Part shown: piece by piece, positions 49,347 through 58,368 of the stretch | Layout of the letters: each line of letters opens with the position of its first letter | Numbering within the stretch: the first letter of the stretch is position 1 | Assembly: GCA_965205845.1 (NCBI GenBank) | Contig: CBDBIG010000004.1 | Span: forward strand, 310,001 to 374,000 | Origin: CBDBIG01 sp965205845 [NCBI: bacterium] | GTDB taxonomy: Bacteria > SAR324 | Length of the DNA: 64,000 bases | Reading direction: 5' to 3' | The notes under the pieces: model-generated | Seen by the model: only the letters and a program-made list of their open reading frames with translations | What the model was told of the DNA's origin: nothing | The model's database searches: none | Position numbers and translations under genes: made by a program

Positions 49347-50399
49347 ATGCAAACCACCTCTCCTTCTCCCAAAGATTTTTGGTGCGTGCAACATTACAAT
49401 TTAACAAGTCCGCAAAAAAAATCCCCTCGCCAAGCAGCCCACCGCACAAAGCCCATTTGCCAACAACCGCTGGTACTCACCATTGGCAATTTTGATGGCG
49501 TCCACTTAGGGCACAAAGCCTTGCTACAATGTGTGTTACAACAAGCAAAGCAGCACCAGGCTGCTCCTGCTTTGCTTACCTTTAGCCCCCATCCCGCCAG
49601 CGTATTGGGCACCAAAGTTCCCCAGGTGCTTACCACCCGCCAGCACATGCTGCAATGCTTACACGAAGCACGGATTGAACACGCATTTTTTTTGCGCTTT
49701 AACCGATGCTTTGCCCAAGTTTCTGCCCAGCATTTTATGCAGCATGGTTTATTGCGGGAGTTGGTGTTAAAGGCATTGGTGGTAGGCGAAGGATTTCGTT
49801 TTGGCAACGGTCGTCGAGGTAATGTTGCCTTGCTTAAAGATCTCTGCCAAGCCTATGGCATCCAAGTGAGTGCATTGGCTGCCGTACGTGTCGAGGGTTG
49901 CATCGTAAGCAGTTCGCGGATCCGGCAGAGTCTTGTTCAAACGCACTTTGGTCAAGCAGCCATGCTTTTGGGACGACCCTATGGCTTGTTAAGTCAGGTT
50001 ATCACAGGCAAAAAGCAGGGGAGAGCGCTGGGTTTTGCCACCTTGAACATGGTGTTTCAGCGCACCTTACCCCTTCCTTACGGGGTGTACGCGGTGCGGG
50101 TCAAGGTGGACAAAGCATGGTATAATGGGGTAAGCAACTATGGTCTGCGCCCAACCCTAACGGGAGATGAACAACCTGTGCTGGAAACCCATGTGTTTGC
50201 GTTTACCCAAAATGTGTATGGCGCCTGGGTTGAAGTGCGCCCTTTACACATGCTACGCCATGAACAACGTTTTGTTTCGCTTGATGCGCTTAAAGCGCAG
50301 ATTGGCCAAGATTGTGAGCAGGCCAAAGTGTGGCTAAGTTGCCGTCCTGATTGGAGCAAGACCAAAGAAAACAACCACCCCTTTCAACCCTTTACTTAA
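49347..50399 (+). CDS. ribF: Bifunctional riboflavin kinase/FAD synthetase
   Basis: Makes FMN from riboflavin and then FAD. The nucleotidyltransferase half has LTIGNFDGVHLGHKALL and VVGEGFRFGNGRRG. SSSRIRQSL is the conserved SSxxIR site. The kinase half reads GRALGFATLNM, LPYGVYAVRV and NGVSNYGLRPT. ATG at 49347 is chosen; the frame is open from 49290. About 350 residues, slightly longer than usual (about 310) with a basic N-terminal extension. Confidence 0.92.
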   Translation: MQTTSPSPKDFWCVQHYNLTSPQKKSPRQAAHRTKPICQQPLVLTIGNFDGVHLGHKALLQCVLQQAKQHQAAPALLTFSPHPASVLGTKVPQVLTTRQHMLQCLHEARIEHAFFLRFNRCFAQVSAQHFMQHGLLRELVLKALVVGEGFRFGNGRRGNVALLKDLCQAYGIQVSALAAVRVEGCIVSSSRIRQSLVQTHFGQAAMLLGRPYGLLSQVITGKKQGRALGFATLNMVFQRTLPLPYGVYAVRVKVDKAWYNGVSNYGLRPTLTGDEQPVLETHVFAFTQNVYGAWVEVRPLHMLRHEQRFVSLDALKAQIGQDCEQAKVWLSCRPDWSKTKENNHPFQPFT

Positions 50400-50567
50400 A
50401 AGTTACGTTTGTTACTCTTAAGCGTGGCTGCCTTAGGGTTTTTAAAGGGAGCGTTCTTGATAGCAAGATTCACGACGCTGGGGGTTGCGCTTTTACACGA
50501 TTTAGCCAGCCGTCTCTAATGTGTTTGGAGACGGGTTTTCCTCTCGTTTTTATTCACGGTTTCATCC

Positions 50568-53183
50568 ATGCCAAAAATAGGGTTTCTGACAAAAGCCTCT
50601 CTCTTTTTAGCCCAATGTAACATCAGGCGTGGCGAGCGTATCCAATGGATGCTTGTGCTCTTGGCTTGTGTCTTCGTTACCCCTTTGCTTTGCGTGGCAC
50701 AACAGGCAAGCGCGCAAGAACAACCCTTGTTCTATTACGATAACGGGCGTCGCATTGCTGTACAACCCGATCATCGCAGCTGGACGGTGGGCAAGCGTGT
50801 GAATCATTCACCGCAAACGCTGTCACCGCAAAATGGACCCGCCATTTCTAAAAACCAGCCGCCACTCACCCCTCCCGCGGGTTGGCAGGTGAACGTCACC
50901 ACCACCTTGTCCAGCGGTGACCTCATGCACATTTGGAAAAATCCCAGCGCCCCCATGCCTCAAACCACAGGGACCATCCAAGGGAAAACCCTGTTTAACG
51001 CAGATAAAAGCCAGACCCCACAGCCCCGCCCAGCAGCTCCCACACCCCTTGATAACGCCAATGTCGAATGGGCTTACCCAGGGTTGTTGGAGGAAGGCTT
51101 TGCAGTGCCAAGCCACGTCTCTCCCGAAGTGGTGGTTCAGGTGCGCCCTGGGATGACCTTGACCCAATTACGAGCCCAGTTCCCCGACTGGGTGGAGTGG
51201 ATTAAGATGATTGCAGGTGTCGAGACCTTGCACTTGGTGCGGTTACGCAGTCCACGCAAAATGCATCCCATTACCGCAGCCAACCGCCTGCTTGACGAGT
51301 TTGACTGGGTTGTGAATGCCCAGCCTAATTTTTTGCGCAAGCGCAAGGCACAGTTCACCCCAAACGATCCGCTTTACCCCCAGCAATGGCATCTAAATAA
51401 CCCTTACAACTCGACCTCCATTGGAGGGGGTCTCTCTTTAAATGGGGGAGACTATACCGATCACGACTCACGCATTGAAGGGGCCTGGGACACTAGCTTG
51501 GGCGACCCGAGCGTTGTGATTGCCGTGATTGACGGTGGGGTAGAGGTGAATCACCCTGATTTGCGCGTGGTTCCTGGGATTAGCCGCAACTATTGCACGG
51601 GTGGGGGTTTTCCCTCGACCACTATATTGCCGGATGATCACGGCACCTCCGTGGCAGGGGTTGCTGCGGGGAGGGGTGACAACGGCATTGGCCTCTCGGG
51701 TGCATGCCCCAATTGCTCTGTCTTGGGTGTCCAAATATTTTTCCCCACTTCCTCTGCTCTTTGCCCCCTTTTTGATAGTGACATAGCCACTGCACTTGCC
51801 TATGCAGCCCAACATGCCGATGTTTTAACCAACAGCTGGAGTAGTGCAAGCGCAAGCAGGGTGGGCTTTGTCTTGAGGACGGTCATTAGACACATTCATA
51901 ATGGAACCCTGGCCAACATGAAACGCGCTGGGCTGGGAGCACCCATCGTTTTTGCTGCGGGTAACGCTGCCAGCCATTGGCAAGGGGTCACATTAACGCC
52001 GGGTGGCAGTGCCTTCAACGTGAATGTAACCATGCGCTACATTCAAAGTGGGATTCCCAACACTGCACGGGTACCCGGGCATACTCTGCTCAATACGGCC
52101 ATTGTAAGCAATATTCTTGAGGTCGACAGCACAAATCGCCTTGTGAAACATCACCACCGCTTTGAGGACTGCCGCTTGCCCAGCGGTTTTGGGGGCACCG
52201 CAGATTCTACTGCCGGCTGGGCGATTACTGCGGATAACGGCTTGACCGATTCGACCTTTGGCGGGCGGTGCTCCTTGCGTGCAGGGAGTGTTGGCCTTAA
52301 CCAGTCCTCGGAGGTGGAGTTCAGCCTCAATATTTCAGCGGGTAACGCCGTGTACTTTCGATATTGGGTATCCTCCCACCGTCTCACATGTCAAACACCC
52401 AATTGCTTCAACCCCTCGGTGGCTGCCGCGGTGGCTACAGGGAACGCCTGTGCAGGTCAAGATCGCTTAGAAATTACCGCGCAACGTGGCACGGGCAGCG
52501 AAGAGCGTTTTATTACCTGTGGTTATGCATCTGCAGACGATGATCCTGTGGTCCAAGGCCGTCTCTCCCCCGAGGCCACTTTGCCAGAAACCATTTCGGT
52601 TGGTGCTGTCTCCATCCACAACACGCGTTCTGGTTACAGCCAGTGGGGCGCGGACCTCGACGTGGTTGCGCATAGCAACGGTGGCATTGTATTTCCAGCG
52701 GGGCAGACCCACTCCGTGGGAGGCATTGTAAGCACAGATACAAGCAGCGGTTACACCACAAATTTTGGGGGCACTTCTGCCGCAGCCCCCCTGATTGCGG
52801 GTATTTTAGGCCTCTACCTCTCCCAATACCCTCATGCCACTGCCCAGCAAGCCAAACGCGCGCTCCTCCAAACAGCGCGTAAAATAGGCTCTGTTCCGTA
52901 CGTCAATTCCCGCAATGCTTTTTATGGAGGGGGTTTGGTCGATGCTGCCCGCATGCTTCAAACCCACCCTCCCAGCGTAATCGAAGTTAGAGATGGTGGT
53001 GGAAGTGAGGGTGAAGGCTGTATTTTGACGGGTTTGAGCCAGGCAGGCTACCTTTCCAAAGCTCAGCTCGACCACTTACGTAAGGTAGGCGACTGGTTGC
53101 AAGCCCAAGGGTATTGGGGCAAGCGTGCGGTGCGCCTATACTATCAATTTTCGAACTGGGTACAACATGCTCGCCATTCTTAA
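50568..53183 (+). CDS. Secreted subtilisin-like serine protease (S8 family)
   Basis: Exported protease of up to 871 residues. A signal peptide lies at residues 28-50 (LVLLACVFVTPLLCVAQQAS), so ATG 50649 is an equally likely start. The catalytic Asp is in VIAVIDGGVEVNHPDL, His in DDHGTSVAGVAAG, and Ser in FGGTSAAAPLIAGILGLYL. A propeptide-like region (VVVQVRPGMTLTQLRAQFPD) precedes the catalytic domain, and a roughly 200-residue insert, rich in Ser/Asn, separates His and Ser. Substrate unknown. Confidence 0.9.
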   Translation: MPKIGFLTKASLFLAQCNIRRGERIQWMLVLLACVFVTPLLCVAQQASAQEQPLFYYDNGRRIAVQPDHRSWTVGKRVNHSPQTLSPQNGPAISKNQPPLTPPAGWQVNVTTTLSSGDLMHIWKNPSAPMPQTTGTIQGKTLFNADKSQTPQPRPAAPTPLDNANVEWAYPGLLEEGFAVPSHVSPEVVVQVRPGMTLTQLRAQFPDWVEWIKMIAGVETLHLVRLRSPRKMHPITAANRLLDEFDWVVNAQPNFLRKRKAQFTPNDPLYPQQWHLNNPYNSTSIGGGLSLNGGDYTDHDSRIEGAWDTSLGDPSVVIAVIDGGVEVNHPDLRVVPGISRNYCTGGGFPSTTILPDDHGTSVAGVAAGRGDNGIGLSGACPNCSVLGVQIFFPTSSALCPLFDSDIATALAYAAQHADVLTNSWSSASASRVGFVLRTVIRHIHNGTLANMKRAGLGAPIVFAAGNAASHWQGVTLTPGGSAFNVNVTMRYIQSGIPNTARVPGHTLLNTAIVSNILEVDSTNRLVKHHHRFEDCRLPSGFGGTADSTAGWAITADNGLTDSTFGGRCSLRAGSVGLNQSSEVEFSLNISAGNAVYFRYWVSSHRLTCQTPNCFNPSVAAAVATGNACAGQDRLEITAQRGTGSEERFITCGYASADDDPVVQGRLSPEATLPETISVGAVSIHNTRSGYSQWGADLDVVAHSNGGIVFPAGQTHSVGGIVSTDTSSGYTTNFGGTSAAAPLIAGILGLYLSQYPHATAQQAKRALLQTARKIGSVPYVNSRNAFYGGGLVDAARMLQTHPPSVIEVRDGGGSEGEGCILTGLSQAGYLSKAQLDHLRKVGDWLQAQGYWGKRAVRLYYQFSNWVQHARHS

Positions 53184-53213
53184 AAACAGCATTTGACACA
53201 AAGCTTTTGCATC

Positions 53214-53475
53214 TTTACATTGAATCAGACGTCTGGCTGGCCTTGCTGGAGGTCTGTTGCATGCGCTAGCCAACCACTTTACATTGAATCTAGACGTCTG
53301 GGCTGGCCTTGCTGGAGGTCTATTGCATGCGCTAGCCAACCACTTTACATTGAATCTAGACGTCTGGGCTGGCCTTGCTGGAGGTCTATTGCATGCGCTA
53401 GCCAACCACTTTACATTGAATCTAAACGTCTGGGCTGGCCTTGCTGGAGGTCTATTGCATGCGCTAGCTAACCAC
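53214..53475. repeat. 66-bp tandem repeat array (four units)
   Basis: Units start at 53214 (64 bp), 53278, 53344 and 53410 with period 66 in the last three. Each unit has the palindromes AGACGTCT, GCATGC and GCTAGC, and reads TTTACATTGAATCTAGACGT near its start. All units remain in frame on both strands because 66 is a multiple of three, but no protein evidence supports translation. It lies between the protease and gcvPA genes. Not a CRISPR: there are no unique spacers. Confidence 0.9.
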
Positions 53476-53558
53476 GTGTGTTGCTTTGCGCCGCTTCTTG
53501 CCTTAAAGCTGCATCTCTTTAATACCCACATACCCGAAACATACCATGAAGGGCACCC

Positions 53559-54917
53559 ATGCGTTTTATTCCTAACGATCCCCACACGCAACAAGAAATG
53601 CTGAAAACCATAGGTGTTTCCAGCGTTGATGCCTTGTTTGAGTGCGTGCCCGAAAGTGCGCGCTTAAAGCGGGCCTTAAACATTCCCGAAGGCATGGCAG
53701 AAGAAGAGCAACTGACGCAGTTTAGGGAATGGGGGAAGAAGAACCAAGCCTCGGGGATGCTAACATTCTTGGGTGCTGGGGCCTATTCGCATTTTACCCC
53801 CTTGGTCATTGACACGCTGTTGCAACGCAGTGAGTTTTTTACCTCCTACACTCCCTATCAACCCGAGGTTAGTCAGGGAACCTTGCAGGCCATTTTTGAA
53901 TTCCAAACCTTCATTACCTTGCTCACAGGAATGGAAGTGGCCAATGCCTCCATGTACGATGGCGCAAGCGCCTGTGCAGAAGCATTGCTCATGGCAGAGC
54001 GCATTCAAAAAAACAAACGCAAGGCAATTTTGGCCAAGAGCTTACACCCCTTTTATGCGGATACCGCCAAAAGTTACACCTGCAATTTAGGTTTAACCTT
54101 AGATGAGGTGGGTTTTGATACCAAAAGCGCACACATCGACCTTGGTGCTTTGGAAGGTTTGCTTAAGCAAAGCCCTGCTTCGTGCGTGATTGTACAACAA
54201 CCTAATTTTTATGGAGTGATTGAGGATTTAGACGCGATTGCCAAAGTGACCCATCAAGCAGGTGCTTTGCTGGTGGTGGTGGTGAATGAGCCTTACAGTT
54301 TGGCCACACTCAAAAGCCCTGGGGCGCAAGGAGCCGACCTTGTGGTGGGAGAAGCCCAAAGCTTTGGGATTGGCCTGCAGTTTGGTGGACCTTACCTCGG
54401 TTTTTTGGCTGCCCGCAACAAGCAAAAGCGCCAAATGCCAGGGCGCATTGCAGGGCGTGCCGTGGATGCCCAGGGGCATCCTGGTTTTGTACTTACCATG
54501 TCCACCCGCGAGCAGCATATTCGCCGTGAGCGCGCTACCAGCAACATTTGCAGCAATCAAAATCTTGTGATGCTCGGGGCACTTATCCACCTAAGCCTTA
54601 TGGGTAAAGAAGGGCTCAAGCAAACAGCCCTGCACAATGTGTCGGCATTTCAATATTTTTTGCAGCAAATGGCCCAAAAAGCCCCTATGTGCCCAAGGGC
54701 TTTTTCAGGGCCCGTTTTTAACGAAGCCTGCTTTATTTTGCCCAAACCCGCACAAGAAGCAATGGACGCATGCATTGCACAAAAAATTGTTCCAGGGGTT
54801 AGCCTGGCGCGTTGGGGAAGCCAATATGCCAAGCACTTGCTGGTTTCTGTTACAGAAACCAAAACTGCCTCGCAAATAGATCAATTGGTGGCAGCCCTGG
54901 CAAAGGCATGTGGCTGA
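53559..54917 (+). CDS. gcvPA: Glycine dehydrogenase (decarboxylating) subunit 1
   Basis: First half of the split P-protein of the glycine cleavage system, 452 residues. MRFIPNDPHTQQEMLKTIG at the start is family-like. LGAGAYSHFTPLVID, TPYQPEVSQGTLQAIFEFQT, NASMYDGASACAEALLMA and GGPYLGFLAARNKQKRQMPG are diagnostic. gcvPB follows. gcvT and gcvH are not in the window. Confidence 0.94.
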   Translation: MRFIPNDPHTQQEMLKTIGVSSVDALFECVPESARLKRALNIPEGMAEEEQLTQFREWGKKNQASGMLTFLGAGAYSHFTPLVIDTLLQRSEFFTSYTPYQPEVSQGTLQAIFEFQTFITLLTGMEVANASMYDGASACAEALLMAERIQKNKRKAILAKSLHPFYADTAKSYTCNLGLTLDEVGFDTKSAHIDLGALEGLLKQSPASCVIVQQPNFYGVIEDLDAIAKVTHQAGALLVVVVNEPYSLATLKSPGAQGADLVVGEAQSFGIGLQFGGPYLGFLAARNKQKRQMPGRIAGRAVDAQGHPGFVLTMSTREQHIRRERATSNICSNQNLVMLGALIHLSLMGKEGLKQTALHNVSAFQYFLQQMAQKAPMCPRAFSGPVFNEACFILPKPAQEAMDACIAQKIVPGVSLARWGSQYAKHLLVSVTETKTASQIDQLVAALAKACG

Positions 54918-54971
54918 TGGATGATTTTTTCTTCATAAGGTGTGTGGCTGATGGATGATTTTTTTCTTCAT
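54903..54971. repeat. 34-bp tandem duplication over the gcvPA stop
   Basis: AAGGCATGTGGCTGATGGAT at 54903 recurs as AAGGTGTGTGGCTGATGGAT at 54937. The first copy has the last codons and stop of gcvPA. Confidence 0.75.
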
Positions 54972-55073
54972 TCTGGTTATCGTGATCCCCATTTTGAATC
55001 TTTGGTGTCAATTTGGGATTCAAAAACATTGCGCGCGACGCGTGTATCACCCTCGCAAAAGGCATAACAAACC

Positions 55074-56555
55074 ATGAAACCTTGTGGATTATTTCAAGAG
55101 GAATCCTTACTGTTCGACTACCCCAAAACGGGGCGCATGGGGGTGAGGTTGCGGGCCTTGGATGTGCCCGAGGCAAACCCCAACCAAGCCCTCCCAGGGG
55201 TTGCTTTGCGTGAGGATGATTTAGCGGGTATTCCGCAAATATCCGAATTTGAGGCTATTCGCCATTTTACCCGTTTGTCGAAATGGAATACCTCGATTGA
55301 TGCTGCCATGTATCCTTTGGGCTCTTGTACCATGAAGTACAACCCGAGGATTAACGAGGTGGCTGCACGTACCCCAGGGTTTGCCACCTTGCACCCTTTA
55401 CTGCCCGATGGGCTTGTGCAAGGGGCCTTGGAAATGCTTTACACCCTTGAGCGACTCTTGCTTGAAATCACGGGGTTTTCGGCCGTAACCTTGCAGCCAG
55501 CGGCGGGGGCTCAAGGCGAATTATGCGGCGTGCTGCTGATTAAAGCACGGCTCGATGCCAAAGGTGAAAAACGGCGCTACATGCTGGTACCAGATAGTGC
55601 CCATGGAACCAACCCTGCCAGTGCCAACATTGCAGGCTACGATGTAAAGGAGGTGCGAAGTACCACACAAGGAGCCTTAGATATTGCGCATTTGCGCGAA
55701 TTGATGAACTCCGATGTGGCAGGCTTAATGCTAACAAACCCGAATACATTGGGTATTTTTGAACCCCAAATTTCCCAAATCTCCGATATTGTTCACAGCA
55801 ACGGCGGATATATTTATTGCGATGGTGCCAACATGAATGCTCAGGTGGGTGCAGCCCGTCCTGCAGATTACGGAATGGATGTGATGCACCTCAATTTGCA
55901 CAAAACTTTTTCAACTCCCCACGGTGGTGGTGGCCCTGGGGCTGGGCCTTGCTTGTGCACTGAAGAACTGGCGCCTGGTCTGCCCGTACCACGCATTCGC
56001 AAAAAGGGCGACACCTATAGCCTTAACTGGGATGCCCCCGAGAGCATTGGCAAGTTTACCGCTTTTTATGGAAATTTTGGCATTTTGGTGAGGGCACTCT
56101 CCTACCTTATGGCCATGGGTGGTGATGGCTTAACCGAAATGAGCAAGGTGGCTGTGCTTAATGCCAACTATTTGCGCAAACGCCTCTCGGAGATGCTCCA
56201 TGTAGCCACCCAACACCCTACCATGCACGAGGTGGTGTTTAGCGATAAGGGTTTGGCAAAATATGGGGGGATTACCGTCCTAGACTTGGGCAAGCGCTTG
56301 CTTGACTATGGCTTTCATCCGCCCACCACTTACTTTCCGCTAACCGTCCACGGTGCCTTTATGGTTGAACCCACTGAGTCTGAACCTAAGGAGGAACTCG
56401 ACCGCTTTGTAGAGGCCGTCCAAAGCGTTTTGCAAGAAGCCAAGCAAAACCCTGAATGGGTCACAACAGCCCCGCATACCATGCCACGGCGTCGGCTCGA
56501 CGAGGCTGCGGCGGCACGCAATTTGTCATTGCGCTGGGAAGCCAAGCCAATCTAA
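55074..56555 (+). CDS. gcvPB: Glycine dehydrogenase (decarboxylating) subunit 2
   Basis: PLP-binding half of the split P-protein, 493 residues. The PLP lysine lies in HLNLHKTFSTPHGGGGPGAG (Lys at about 282). Also MYPLGSCTMKYNPRINE, PAAGAQGELCGVLLIKA and AHGTNPASANIAGY. It decarboxylates glycine and transfers the aminomethyl group to H-protein. It lies 156 bases after gcvPA; its stop touches the array of the convergent peroxiredoxin gene. Confidence 0.95.
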   Translation: MKPCGLFQEESLLFDYPKTGRMGVRLRALDVPEANPNQALPGVALREDDLAGIPQISEFEAIRHFTRLSKWNTSIDAAMYPLGSCTMKYNPRINEVAARTPGFATLHPLLPDGLVQGALEMLYTLERLLLEITGFSAVTLQPAAGAQGELCGVLLIKARLDAKGEKRRYMLVPDSAHGTNPASANIAGYDVKEVRSTTQGALDIAHLRELMNSDVAGLMLTNPNTLGIFEPQISQISDIVHSNGGYIYCDGANMNAQVGAARPADYGMDVMHLNLHKTFSTPHGGGGPGAGPCLCTEELAPGLPVPRIRKKGDTYSLNWDAPESIGKFTAFYGNFGILVRALSYLMAMGGDGLTEMSKVAVLNANYLRKRLSEMLHVATQHPTMHEVVFSDKGLAKYGGITVLDLGKRLLDYGFHPPTTYFPLTVHGAFMVEPTESEPKEELDRFVEAVQSVLQEAKQNPEWVTTAPHTMPRRRLDEAAAARNLSLRWEAKPI

Positions 56556-57072
56556 AGGTGCTTGTGCTTCCAACTATCGCGCACCAGCCGCAGGACATCA
56601 TCGCTCGTTAGGCGTCCGATAGCACCTACGGCAGTGAAAATGAAAGGTGCTTGTGCTTCCAACTATCGCGCACCAGCCGCAGGACATCATTGCTCGTTAG
56701 GCGTCCGATAGCACCTACGGCAGTGAAAATGAAAGGTGCTTGTGCTTCCAACTATCGCGCACCAGCTGCAGGACATCATTGCTCGTTAGGCGTCCGATAG
56801 CACCTACGGCAGTGAAAATGAAAGGTGCTTGTGCTTCCAACTATCGCGCACCAGCCGCAGGACATCATTGCTCGTTAGGCGTCCGATAGCACCTACGGCA
56901 GTGAAAATGAAAGGTGCTTGTGCTTCCAACTATCGCGCACCAGCCGCAGGACATCATTGCTCGTTAGGCGTCCGATAGCACCTACGGCAGTGAAAATGAA
57001 AGGTGCTTGTGCTTCCAACTATCGCGCACCAGCCGCAGGACATCATTGCTCGTTAGGCGTCCGATAGCACCT
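56554..57072. repeat. 89-bp tandem array: six copies of the peroxiredoxin gene tail
   Basis: Copies start at 56554, 56643, 56732, 56821, 56910 and 56999, period exactly 89, and are nearly identical. The right-hand copy (56999-57072) is the coding end of the peroxiredoxin gene on the minus strand; the other five are extra copies. Since 89 is not a multiple of three the extra copies are out of frame, and the present stop (56982-56984) lies in the first junction. Confidence 0.95.
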
Positions 57073-57494
57073 GTGGCATACACCGCAGTGCCAATGGTGT
57101 TGTCGGGTAGCAGCAAAAACCCCGTGGCATGCAGGATGTTACGCGCTTCCTCCCAATGGCTGCCCCATTGTTTGGCCAGATCCTGTGGGTCAATGCCGTA
57201 CATTACGGGGTAGGTTAGACCGTGTTTTTCCACCGTTCCCTTGGCTTTGTCTGCAGAATCAGACGAAACGGCATACACCTCAATTTTATTTTGCTGCAAA
57301 GTGGGTAATTGCGTTTGAAATTCGGCCAACTGCCGCACGCAGTAACCTCACCAATGGGCACGATATCCCAGCAATACCGAATAAGTTTGGCGATTGCTCG
57401 CCCTGGGGAAGCAGACGCGGCCATGGGCTACACTTTGTGCTTCAAATTCTGGCATGATGTCGCCATCAAAAAGGGGGGTTTTCTCCACAGGCAT
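56982..57494 (-). CDS. Peroxiredoxin-like (AhpC/TSA) protein, predicted selenoprotein (TGA at 57350-57348)
   Basis: Thiol-peroxidase fold protein of 170 residues. Frame: ATG 57494 (GGAAGA upstream), TGA at codon 49, stop TAG at 56984. At the TGA it reads YRAHW-U-GYCVRQLAEFQ, where relatives have 'YRGxWCPYCxxQL': the peroxidatic cysteine position. A Cys three residues later (C52) gives a UxxC pair, as in known Prx-like selenoproteins. Upstream (MPVEKTPLFDGDIMPEFEAQ) and downstream (KIEVYAVSSDSADKAK, HGLTYPVMYGID) parts are in one frame and family-like. The last residues (SFSLP) come from a repeat junction; the ancestral end was probably WKHKHL. A pseudogene with a nonsense mutation is the alternative. 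Confidence 0.85.
57323..57347 (-). promoter_or_regulatory. Candidate bacterial SECIS hairpin of the peroxiredoxin-like gene
   Basis: After the TGA two hairpins are possible: ACTGC with GCAGT around loop GTGCG, extendable by GG/CC pairs with one bulged U; or CGGC with GCCG around loop AGTTG, whose G lies 18 bases from the TGA. The second fits the expected distance, the first is longer but closer. Either is consistent with, but not proof of, a SECIS element. Confidence 0.5.
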
Positions 57495-57572
57495 CGCGTT
57501 GATCTTCCGCATTGGGTGTTTACAAATACTGATTTCGACCGCAAAATGTGAACTTGCAAGAAACCTTTGCAA

Positions 57573-57925
57573 CCATCTGCAAGTGCTTTCATTAAAAATT
57601 GAGACTATTTTATAAGTGTAGTAAGGGTTTGCAAGGGGGTGTGGATTTAAAAAAAAACCTATTTAGGGCTAAAATCTATTGCAGAGCCCTTATGAATACG
57701 GTATGGGGTTTTGTGTGAAAAAAAAGCGGGCTGGCAAAGCGCAAACTGTTCACTAGCAGTGGGCGCATTTTGTTTTGAATCCAGCCCAGCCCGCCATTGC
57801 CCAACTGGCTGCTCATGGCACCCCCAACGTTGCTAGGGCTACTGTTTGAGCGATTGCGGGCCCAAAACCCCTTGCTGCCTCGGGGAAATTTGTACCACAA
57901 ACCCTTGCCACAACCCTGAGTAGGA
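57573..57925. other. Region with a possible small minus-strand gene
   Basis: A 74-codon frame (57676-57900, minus) starts with MWYKFPRGSKGFWARNRSNS and ends FIRALQ. I do not recognise it; it may be a chance frame. The left part is AT-rich and lies upstream of the peroxiredoxin-like gene, so its promoter should be here. Confidence 0.3.
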
Positions 57926-57998
57926 TACTCCTGCCAGGACTCGAACCCGAAACTAAGCTTTAGGAAAGCTTTGTTTTTTCCAGTTAAACTACAGGAGC
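57926..57998 (-). tRNA. tRNA-Arg (anticodon CCT)
   Basis: Cloverleaf of 73 bases on the minus strand. Acceptor stem GCTCCTG pairs with CAGGAGT (one G-T); the D stem is GTTT/AAAC; the anticodon stem AAGCT/AGCTT closes loop TTCCTAA with anticodon CCT. The T arm has loop TTCGAGT. No CCA is encoded. The sequence resembles bacterial tRNA-Arg(CCU) in arrangement. Confidence 0.88.
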
Positions 57999-58368
57999 AA
58001 ATGCCATAAAGTAAACCCTTGGCTTATAAGATTAAGCCATGGCCTCCAGCCTAGCAATGCGTAAGACTATGCGTCAAACAAGGGCTTAAATCACCGTCTT
58101 GTTGCTTGGCGGTAAGGATCTCGGGCATTTTTTTGCCCCAATTCTTGCTAAGTTCAAGTGCGCTTGATAGCCTTTGTGAACAACCCATCCCCTGCTACAC
58201 AGCGCATTTACACCCGCTGGAATAAGCCGTTGTCGACAGGAGAGCCTTGCATTCGACACCCTTTTTTGTTTACCATGGCCAAGCGTGGGGATGCTTTGCA
58301 AAGCCCCAAACAGGTGCCCGTTAGCGACGGATAATGGATTTCAAAAACACTTTATTTAAGGTCCTGCC
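57999..58368. other. Intergenic region upstream of the enoyl-CoA hydratase gene
   Basis: About 370 bases with no recognised gene. It separates the minus-strand tRNA-Arg from the plus-strand hydratase gene, so divergent promoters are expected; none is clear. Confidence 0.3.

Noticed and set aside
53193-53604. Repeat-encoded proteins in the 66-bp array (22-residue repeats in several frames)
   Set aside because: All frames stay open only because the unit length is a multiple of three; no start site or family supports them.
56554-57072. CRISPR array
   Set aside because: The 89-bp units are identical throughout, without unique spacers, and match the adjoining gene end; no cas genes nearby.
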